Origin: Bryobacterales bacterium | GTDB taxonomy: Bacteria; Acidobacteriota; Terriglobia; Bryobacterales; Bryobacteraceae | Length of the DNA stretch: 10,165 bases | Assembly: GCA_003132905.1 (NCBI GenBank) | Contig: PKZC01000383.1 | Location: 1 to 10,165, forward strand | Direction: 5' to 3' | Shown here: positions 1-4,778 of the stretch, one piece after another | Layout: each line of letters begins with the position of its first letter | How positions within the stretch are numbered: position 1 is the stretch's first letter | Notes under the pieces: model-generated | What the model was told of the DNA's origin: nothing | The model's input: the letters and a program-made list of their open reading frames with translations, nothing else | Database searches by the model: none | Program-made: the position numbers and the translations under genes

Positions 1-436
1 CGCCGGAGAAGCCGTCGTTGAGGTGGCGCGAGGTGAAGGCTTTGTCGACGTCGAGCAGCTCGATCGCGTGTTGCAGCTGGGTGCGGAACTCCTTCACCTG
101 GATCGGGTCGCCGTCGCGCTTGGCGTTGATCGCCATCCGCAGGAAGTTCGCGACCGACACGCCGGGGATCGACACTGGGTATTGGAAGGCGAGGAACAGC
201 CCCGCCTTCGCGCGCTCGTGCGGTTCGGCCGCGGTGATGTCCTCGCCCTTGAACGTGATTGAGCCCTCGGTGATCTCGTAGGAGGGGTGTCCCAACAGCG
301 TGTTCGCGAGCGTCGACTTGCCCGAGCCGTTCGGCCCCACCAGCCCGACCTTCTCGCCGGGATTCAACTGAAAGGAAGCATCGACAAAAATCAACTGCTT
401 GCCGTATTGTTTATTGATATTGGAAAACGAGATCAC
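1..436 (-). CDS. sufC: Chimeric ABC ATPase: ABC-F-like N-terminus joined to SufC-like body (5' part only, runs off window)
   Basis: The frame starts at GTG 436, directly preceded in frame by a TAG stop seven codons up, and stays open to base 1 (145 residues). Residues 1-37 begin ISFSNINKQYG and continue through NPGEKVGLVGPNG, the style of an ABC-F ATPase. From Walker A onward (GPNGSGKST, residues 34-42, bases 311-337) the protein is SufC-like: STLANTLLGHPSYEITEG, then FKGEDIT, GLFLAFQYPVSIPGV and LNDGFSGG, where the ABC signature starts at the edge. SufC is the cytoplasmic ATPase of the SufBCD iron-sulfur assembly complex; ABC-F proteins act on the ribosome. The two families share only the P-loop words at the junction. 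The SufC part is GC-rich and the first ~100 coding bases are clearly more AT-rich. Either a real recombination or, more likely, an assembly chimera. The reading frame is secure; the biological unity of the gene is not. Confidence 0.72.
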   Translation of the reverse strand, partial: MISFSNINKQYGKQLIFVDASFQLNPGEKVGLVGPNGSGKSTLANTLLGHPSYEITEGSITFKGEDITAAEPHERAKAGLFLAFQYPVSIPGVSVANFLRMAINAKRDGDPIQVKEFRTQLQHAIELLDVDKAFTSRHLNDGFSG

Positions 437-482
437 GCACCACTAAGCTAACATTCGCGCCGCTTATCATTTATGTAAGCCA

Positions 483-632
483 ATGGAAACCGCGAGCTCC
501 CGGCGTTTGTTCGTGATCACCGGCGGCCCAGGTTCGGGCAAGACCACGTTGATCGACGCGTTGGCTCAGTGCGGCGTCTCGACCATGCCCGAGGCTGGCC
601 GGGACATTATTGAGCATCGATTCCATCGCTGA
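483..632 (+). pseudogene. Truncated P-loop ATPase (AAA_28-like), N-terminal remnant
   Basis: ATG 483 opens a 49-codon frame ending at TGA 630. Residues 8-27 read RLFVITGGPGSGKTTLIDAL, with Walker A GGPGSGKTT at residues 14-22, followed by MPEAGRDII at residues 35-43. This order (P-loop, then MPEAGR about 15 residues on) is that of the AAA_28 family of predicted ATPases, which are usually around 180 residues. Everything after the MPEAGR segment, including any Walker B or lid region, is missing. The sequence runs straight into the 3' end of the oppositely oriented DUF1697 gene. No frame in the 16 bases between the stops restores the family sequence, so a deletion is more likely than a frameshift. 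Divergent from the ABC gene across 46 bp. Probably non-functional. Confidence 0.7.
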
Positions 633-648
633 GCGCGTCCGATTTCTC

Positions 649-1188
649 TTAGCCGCGATCGGCCATCATCGCTGAAAGCTTCAACACCGTAGCCCAGTTT
701 CTCGCCGTACACGTGGTGGAAAGCTTGGAATCAAAGTAAGCGTTCGTCAATTTGCTACGCCCCATTCCATTGGGAAGATGCAAATAAATCTCTTGCCCGC
801 CGACATGAAAAGCATCGCTCGTCGAGCGTGCCGGATCCAATCCGGCGATTGCGCGGGCATTGGGTGAATGCGCCAGGAAATACACGTGCAGCGCCTTCGC
901 ATCCACCCCGGCCGCAACATACGGATTGTCCTGGATGGTCTTACGCAGCTGCTCGGCCGTCCGCAGAATCACGGGAATTCGAAAACCGAATCGTTTTTCG
1001 ATGTTGGCCGCGATCGCATCTACTAGGCGCGCCGTACCGCCCGTCTTCCTGAAAATGACATTGCCGCTCTGGATGTAAGTGCGTACGTCCGTGCATCCGG
1101 CATCGGCGAATATCTTGGCGAGCTCCTTCATCGGCAGCATGTTATTGCCGCCGACATTAATCCCGCGGAGAAGGGCGACCTGGGTCAC
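649..1188 (-). CDS. DUF1697 family protein
   Basis: Complete 179-residue protein from GTG 1188 to TAA 649. Family landmarks are visible: ALLRGINVGGNNM at residues 5-17, the YIQSGNVIF strand at 38-46, LHVYFLAHSP around 100-109, YLHLPNGMGRSKL at 135-147 and a C-terminal ARNWATVLKL at 162-171. The length is normal for DUF1697 (PF08002), whose biochemical role is unknown. The start codon lies 7 nt downstream of the mazF stop on the same strand, with only a weak AGG before it, so it is probably the third gene of the mazEF transcript and may depend on translational coupling. Its 3' end faces the truncated ATPase remnant. It is intact, with the family C-terminus present, so the damage next door stops short of this gene. 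Confidence 0.9.
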   Translation of the reverse strand: MTQVALLRGINVGGNNMLPMKELAKIFADAGCTDVRTYIQSGNVIFRKTGGTARLVDAIAANIEKRFGFRIPVILRTAEQLRKTIQDNPYVAAGVDAKALHVYFLAHSPNARAIAGLDPARSTSDAFHVGGQEIYLHLPNGMGRSKLTNAYFDSKLSTTCTARNWATVLKLSAMMADRG

Positions 1189-1195
1189 CTAAGCA

Positions 1196-1528
1196 TTATC
1201 CGATCAGTGCTCGAATCTTCGCTCGAACCTCGGCCAACTCCGCCGGAGCAGCCTTGCCTTTCCGAACCGCCTTTCGCGCACGCCAATCGACGCTCTTGAC
1301 CTGATCCGCCAGCACAACGCTCGCGAGATTCCCCGCCAGCCTTACCTCAAAAGGGTAGTTCTTGATTTGGGTTGTTAACGGACAGCAGACCATCAGACTT
1401 GTCTTGTCGTTATAGGTCGCAGGACTTACCACCAACGCAGGCCTGTGCCCAGCTTGTTCATGTCCCGCGTGTGGCGTGAAGTTTAACCTTACGATATCGC
1501 CAGAATCCGGCACGTAGCCGCGAGCCAC
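1196..1528 (-). CDS. mazF: MazF family mRNA-cleaving endoribonuclease toxin
   Basis: The 110-residue protein has the length and full layout of E. coli MazF: YVPDSGDIVRLNF at residues 5-17, EQAGHRPALVVSP at 24-36, CPLTTQIKNYPFEV at 49-62, LADQVKSVDWRAR near residues 73-85 and a final IRALIG. E24, R29 and T52, which match the residues implicated in MazF catalysis, are all present, so the toxin looks active. MazF cuts single-stranded RNA at short specific sequences in the cytoplasm and is neutralised by MazE. The start is GTG at 1528, and its G is the last base of the mazE TAG stop, so translation of toxin and antitoxin is tightly coupled. Transcription is expected from the mazE promoter. DUF1697 follows after 7 nt. 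Confidence 0.95.
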   Translation of the reverse strand: MARGYVPDSGDIVRLNFTPHAGHEQAGHRPALVVSPATYNDKTSLMVCCPLTTQIKNYPFEVRLAGNLASVVLADQVKSVDWRARKAVRKGKAAPAELAEVRAKIRALIG

Positions 1529-1770
1529 TACCAGGCCTCTTTGCCTTCCGGGGCCCCGAAATCGATCTTCTCGTGAACATTGTGTCTCGTGATCCCCTTC
1601 AGAAGATCGTCCAGCTTGTATTTCTTCTCGCGCACAGGTTCGATGACCACTCGGCCAGATTCCTCGCGAATCTCCACTTCTTCGTCAATTTCCAGATGCG
1701 TCGCCTCCAGCACCGACGCGGGAATGCGTACGGCCGCACTGTTGCCCCATTTCTTAATCGCAATCCTCAT
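1528..1770 (-). CDS. mazE: MazE family antitoxin (AbrB/SpoVT DNA-binding fold)
   Basis: 80 residues, matching E. coli MazE nearly end to end in pattern. The N-terminal swapped-hairpin domain has KKWGNSAAVRIPASVL at residues 6-21, EIDEEVEI at 27-34 and VVIEPVR at 45-51. The toxin-binding tail runs through LDDLLKGIT and ends HEKIDFGAPEGKEAW. MazE binds the MazF dimer and represses its own operon by binding palindromic DNA near the promoter. The start ATG 1770 is set by an AGGAGGG Shine-Dalgarno 5 nt upstream. The gene overlaps mazF by a single base. A promoter and a short palindrome lie just upstream in the region shared with the divergent sigma-factor gene, consistent with autoregulation. Confidence 0.95.
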   Translation of the reverse strand: MRIAIKKWGNSAAVRIPASVLEATHLEIDEEVEIREESGRVVIEPVREKKYKLDDLLKGITRHNVHEKIDFGAPEGKEAW

Positions 1771-1775
1771 CGCTG

Positions 1776-1782
1776 CCCTCCT
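1776..1782 (-). promoter_or_regulatory. Shine-Dalgarno of mazE
   Basis: AGGAGGG on the minus strand, five bases before the mazE ATG. It fixes the start and predicts strong antitoxin translation, whereas the downstream toxin relies on the overlapping stop/start. Confidence 0.85.
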
Positions 1783-1784
1783 GT

Positions 1785-1797
1785 ATACACTATGTAT
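1785..1797 (-). promoter_or_regulatory. Candidate MazE/MazEF operator palindrome
   Basis: ATACA-TAG-TGTAT on the minus strand is a perfect 5-bp inverted repeat. It sits between the predicted -10 box and the mazE Shine-Dalgarno, where the transcription start would fall. MazE-type antitoxins autoregulate through palindromes at this position; binding here is inferred from position and symmetry only. Confidence 0.5.
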
Positions 1798-1799
1798 CT

Positions 1800-1828
1800 A
1801 CAGTATGCCGCGCCGTGGGCAATGTCAA
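1800..1828 (-). promoter_or_regulatory. Predicted sigma70-type promoter of mazEF
   Basis: On the minus strand a perfect -35 box TTGACA (1823-1828) is followed after exactly 17 bp by TACTGT (1800-1805), which matches the three most important -10 positions (T1, A2, T6). The start would fall about 7 bp downstream, inside the candidate operator. Only the -35 is strong. Confidence 0.55.
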
Positions 1829-1864
1829 ACCGTCTGTTAGAAAAGTCTATTTATAGCGACTACC

Positions 1865-2416
1865 TTGATTGTGGGAGGGACCGAGCGAATCTCCGCGGTA
1901 ACTCAAGACGATCTGTACGGCGAAGCGGTCGAGAATTACGGCCCACCGCTCCAGCGGCTGGCGCGCGCCTATGAAGCCGACGCCGAAGCTCGCCGCGACC
2001 TGCTTCAGGACATTCATCTTCAACTGTGGCGCAGCTTCGCCCATTTCGACCAGCGATGTTCACTCCGGACCTGGGTATACCGCGTCGCGCACAACGTAGC
2101 TACCCGGCACGTCTTTCGACAGCGCCGGATGAGGAAAAACCTGGTCAGCATTGAGGAGGTCGAGATCGAGAATATGCCCATCACCGATCGCAGCGAACTC
2201 GCCGCCAATCAGAACCAGGCGCTCGATCGCATCTCCCTGCTGATCCAAAGACTGAAGCCCATCGATCGCCAGATCATCGTTTCGTATCTCGAGGGATTGG
2301 ACGCCAACTCAATCGCCGAAATCACCGGCCTCTCGGCAGCCAATGTAGCGATGAAGGTTCATCGCATCAAGAACGTATTGAAGCGGTGGTTCCACGAAGG
2401 AGCGTCCCATGGATGA
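1865..2416 (+). CDS. ECF-type sigma-70 family RNA polymerase sigma factor
   Basis: 183 residues with region 2 at about residues 18-90 (DLLQDIHLQLWRSF at 45-58, LRTWVYRVAHNVA at 67-79) and region 4 at about 118-176, with a helix-turn-helix around 147-171 (NSIAEITGLSAANVAMKVHR). No region 3 is seen between them, as in ECF sigma factors, which direct RNA polymerase to a small regulon. The start is uncertain: TTG 1865 gives the longest frame with no Shine-Dalgarno, and GTG 1871 is also in frame. A strong GGGAGGG at 1873-1879 lies inside the frame with no normal in-frame start at the right distance after it. The gene overlaps the next one by 8 nt, so the two are co-translated; that neighbour is the obvious candidate regulator. 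Divergent from mazEF. Confidence 0.88.
   Translation: MIVGGTERISAVTQDDLYGEAVENYGPPLQRLARAYEADAEARRDLLQDIHLQLWRSFAHFDQRCSLRTWVYRVAHNVATRHVFRQRRMRKNLVSIEEVEIENMPITDRSELAANQNQALDRISLLIQRLKPIDRQIIVSYLEGLDANSIAEITGLSAANVAMKVHRIKNVLKRWFHEGASHG
2396..2402 (+). promoter_or_regulatory. Shine-Dalgarno of the sigma-associated membrane protein
   Basis: GAAGGAG inside the last codons of the sigma-factor gene, six bases before ATG 2409. It supports the overlapping start and translational coupling. Confidence 0.7.
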
Positions 2417-2999
2417 ATTCCACGACGCCAAAAAGCTTTGGCAAGACCAGCCAATGGAGGCAATTCCAATGTCCCTGCCACTACTCCGCCGAAGGGCGCA
2501 AGAATTTCAGACTAAGAACCGGCTGGCAGCTCTGGCATGGATGGCGATCGGACTCGTGCTCTCCTTCGTTTTCGGCGCTAGCGTGGGGCGAACGCATGAC
2601 CTGCTTTCGCGGATCGGTTTGGGAGTGCTGAGCCTTTGGGCTCTCTACGGCGTCTATCAGGTCTACCGCCGGATGTGGCCCGCCAGTCTCGCGGCGGATG
2701 CCGCCTGGGGTACCTCGCTGGACTTTTATCGTAGGGAGCTGGAAAGAAGACGCGACTATGTTCGCGATATCTGGCGTCTATCGGTCTTATGGCTGTTCTT
2801 CATCGGACTGGCGCTGCTGATTCTGCCTACCGTGATCGCGACTCGCGCCAATCCCCGGCTCCTGCTGAACGGCGTCCCGTTTTTTGTCCTTCTCGTCGTT
2901 TGGTTCATAGCTTTCTTCTTCATCCGGAAGCGCGACCAGCGAAATCTGCAAGCCGAAATCGATGAGCTGAGGGCACTCGCAAGAGAGAGCCAGTCATGA
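2409..2999 (+). CDS. Four-helix membrane protein, probable sigma-factor partner (putative anti-sigma)
   Basis: 196 residues. A cytoplasmic-looking N-terminus (MDEFHDAKKLWQDQP, then a basic helix around residues 22-38) precedes four hydrophobic segments at about 39-59, 65-84, 123-144 and 152-172. The C-terminus (174-193) is a charged, helical, coiled-coil-like tail. The start overlaps the sigma-factor stop by 8 nt and has its own GAAGGAG. Membrane proteins encoded directly after ECF sigma factors commonly sequester the sigma factor until a signal arrives, so an anti-sigma role is the natural inference. No zinc-finger anti-sigma motif (HxxxCxxC) is present and I recognise no named family with certainty. 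It could instead be a regulated membrane protein. The short WQDQP-type N-terminal element may be the interaction part. Confidence 0.82.
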   Translation: MDEFHDAKKLWQDQPMEAIPMSLPLLRRRAQEFQTKNRLAALAWMAIGLVLSFVFGASVGRTHDLLSRIGLGVLSLWALYGVYQVYRRMWPASLAADAAWGTSLDFYRRELERRRDYVRDIWRLSVLWLFFIGLALLILPTVIATRANPRLLLNGVPFFVLLVVWFIAFFFIRKRDQRNLQAEIDELRALARESQS

Positions 3000-3123
3000 C
3001 ACACCTACGGCTGTGTGTGCCGGAAAACGATCTCCACGTCGGTCAGGGCAAAAGGTTTTTTCGACTAAAACAACGCAACGCCGCGCGGGTTTGTGGGACA
3101 GAGTTTCTTATAAGCTAAGGCAT

Positions 3124-4458
3124 ATGGTGACCAGGACTTTCGAATACGTACCAGGCTTGAAAGCGATGTTCGAATCCAAGGGCTGGTGGCACAGCTTCGA
3201 GTTGCCGGACGGCCGAAGGATCGACGGCGTTAATAGCGTGGATGGCCTGCGAAAGCGGATAGAGGTACAAACAATCCCGCAGGACCTTAGCGGCGCGCGA
3301 GTGCTTGATATCGGAGCGTGGGATGGTTGGTACAGCTTCGAAATGGAGCGCCGCGGTGCTCAGGTTCTAGCGATCGATTGCTGGGATAATCCGCGCTTTC
3401 ACCAAATGCGCGCGGCACTGAAATCGCGCGTCGAGTATCGTCAGATGGACGTTTATGAATTGAGCCCCCAAACAGTAGGGCACTTCGACATCGTCCTATT
3501 CATGGGCGTTCTCTATCATCTGAAGCATCCTCTGCTGGCGCTTGAAAAGGTCTGCGCTATAACCAGTGGAATGGCAGTGGTTGATTCGTTCATCCTGCGT
3601 GAGGAACACCTGCCGGGCGCGCTTGTGGAGACCCGGCCGGTCATGGAGTTCTACGAAACCGACGAGTTTGGTGGTCAAACGGATAACTGGTGCGGCCCCA
3701 GCCTGCCCTGTTTGATGGCCATGTGCCGAACGGCGGGTTTCGCGCGGGTCGAGCACCGGGCGACGCTGCCCCTCGGCGCATGTATTTCCTGCTACCGGAA
3801 ATGGGAGCCGCCGAGCGAGCAGGCGACCGCAGTTCCTCGGCTTCTCGAAGCGCTTCATAACACCAATTACGGAATTAATTTTGATTCAAGGCGTGACGAT
3901 TATGTGTCGGCGCTGTTCCAATTTCCAGAAGGCTCCGTCACACGAGAAAGCGTCCAGCCGCAGGTGGGTGAATTCGGCATTCGCGGCATCCACGTTTCGA
4001 GCCTTGAATCCGGCGCCTGGCAAGTAAACTTCAAGTTACCTCCCGGGCTTGAGGCAGGATGGCACGACGTGACCGTTCGTGTGGACGGTGGACCGGCTTC
4101 GAATTCGAAGCGCATCGCAGTTGATCTTCCAACAAACACTTCGGAGATTAAGATCACTGCCGTTAGTGACGGCACGACATGGCATCCCAACTCCCTGGAC
4201 TTGAGAAAGGGTAACGTGCTGGTGCTTTGGGTAGTGGGGTTGCCGGAAAACGCCGACCGCGCAAACGTGCGGGTCCTCCTCGGGGGGCAGCGATTGCCCG
4301 TCGTGTTCGCCGGAGCCGGTCAAGTGAATGCGGAAGTCCCCGACGACGCTCCGAGCGCACGTTTTGATGTCGAGATCGAGATGAATGGCGGCGCCCGCAG
4401 CGCGCCCATGGCTATTGAGATTTCAGGAGTTGGTGGTGAACGAACCGACCACCAATGA
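3124..4458 (+). CDS. SAM-dependent methyltransferase with C-terminal Ig-like/TIGR03437-like extension
   Basis: 444 residues from ATG 3124, which has a TAAGG a few bases upstream. The frame is open further up (TTG 3091, GTG 3013), but those starts lack a Shine-Dalgarno. Residues ~20-230 form a class I methyltransferase domain: motif I VLDIGAWDGW (60-69), acidic VLAIDCW (81-87), MGVLYHLKHPL (127-137) and a later CGPSLPCLMAMCRTAGF (190-206). WWHSFELPDG at 21-30 and the YHLKHP loop resemble the CmoB/DUF1698 group; the substrate is unknown. After a linker, residues ~270-440 are beta-rich. The part LPVVFAGAGQVNAEVP (391-406) resembles the GQVNAQVP core of the acidobacterial TIGR03437 domain, normally found on exported proteins, yet no signal peptide is seen. 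The last ten codons and stop lie inside a repeat copy. Confidence 0.85.
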   Translation: MVTRTFEYVPGLKAMFESKGWWHSFELPDGRRIDGVNSVDGLRKRIEVQTIPQDLSGARVLDIGAWDGWYSFEMERRGAQVLAIDCWDNPRFHQMRAALKSRVEYRQMDVYELSPQTVGHFDIVLFMGVLYHLKHPLLALEKVCAITSGMAVVDSFILREEHLPGALVETRPVMEFYETDEFGGQTDNWCGPSLPCLMAMCRTAGFARVEHRATLPLGACISCYRKWEPPSEQATAVPRLLEALHNTNYGINFDSRRDDYVSALFQFPEGSVTRESVQPQVGEFGIRGIHVSSLESGAWQVNFKLPPGLEAGWHDVTVRVDGGPASNSKRIAVDLPTNTSEIKITAVSDGTTWHPNSLDLRKGNVLVLWVVGLPENADRANVRVLLGGQRLPVVFAGAGQVNAEVPDDAPSARFDVEIEMNGGARSAPMAIEISGVGGERTDHQ

Positions 4459-4580
4459 CGGCCGGTAAATCCTCCCGGCCAACCGAACCCCAAAAATGCG
4501 TCGGCAAACACATATCGTTACCTATCCGTCTCTCCCACGCTCCGTTTGGAGCGGCACACCACGTATCGTGGCGAAACGAT
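4426..4580 (+). repeat. 155-bp direct repeat, left copy
   Basis: Aligns over its full length with 9041-9194 in the same orientation, at roughly 85-90% identity by eye. It includes a perfectly matching ~40-base run covering CAAAAATGCGTC and GGCAAACACA. It begins GGAGTTGG within the methyltransferase gene and encodes GVGGERTDHQ plus the stop. A GGCCGG/CCGGCC hairpin follows (arms 4460-4465 and 4475-4480, loop 9 nt), then CGCTCC/GGAGCG around a GTTT loop, then CCACG-TAT-CGTGG near the end. It encodes no evident protein. It could be a non-autonomous mobile element, a REP/MITE-like family or a processing signal. Confidence 0.85.
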
Positions 4581-4778
4581 CAATGCCATTTCGGGGGTGG
4601 ATTGCCAACTCACGTCATGAATGATAAAGGACGCCATCGTCAATTTCGCCACGAAGCGAACGGACTGCTGTCAGTTAAGCGGTGTCATTCTCGATTGAGA
4701 TCTCGAAACGATCGTTAACGGAGCCCGCGTGCGGATTCTCAATATCTAGAAGGGGCTTGTGCAGGCTGATTTCTATAA
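4581..4778. other. Intergenic region between methyltransferase and lipoprotein genes (convergent ends)
   Basis: No gene-like frame. It holds one 24-bp repeat unit at 4619 and two palindromes: GAGATCTC (4697-4704) and the 10-bp AACGATCGTT (4707-4716). A weak CCGC-GT-GCGG stem near 4725 is not followed by a T-run on either strand, so I see no convincing intrinsic terminator although two genes converge here. Confidence 0.5.
4619..4642 (+). repeat. 24-bp repeat unit, single left copy
   Basis: GAATGATAAAGGACG followed by CCATCGTC. It shares 15 identical leading bases with the unit at 8689 and is near-identical to the unit at 8665 across GAATGATAAA and ACGCCAT. Same orientation as the right-hand copies; function unknown. 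Confidence 0.65.

Noticed and set aside
2999..3018. ACACAC/GTGTGT hairpin after the membrane-protein gene
   Set aside because: Six-bp arms of simple dinucleotide sequence and no T-run; not a credible terminator.
3013..3123. Upstream extension of the methyltransferase from GTG 3013
   Set aside because: The extra 37 residues are basic and low in family character, with no Shine-Dalgarno; ATG 3124 has TAAGG and directly precedes the conserved part. The extension cannot be excluded.
4455..4718. Open frame downstream of the methyltransferase
   Set aside because: It lies within the 155-bp repeat and the following intergenic bases and has no protein-like character.
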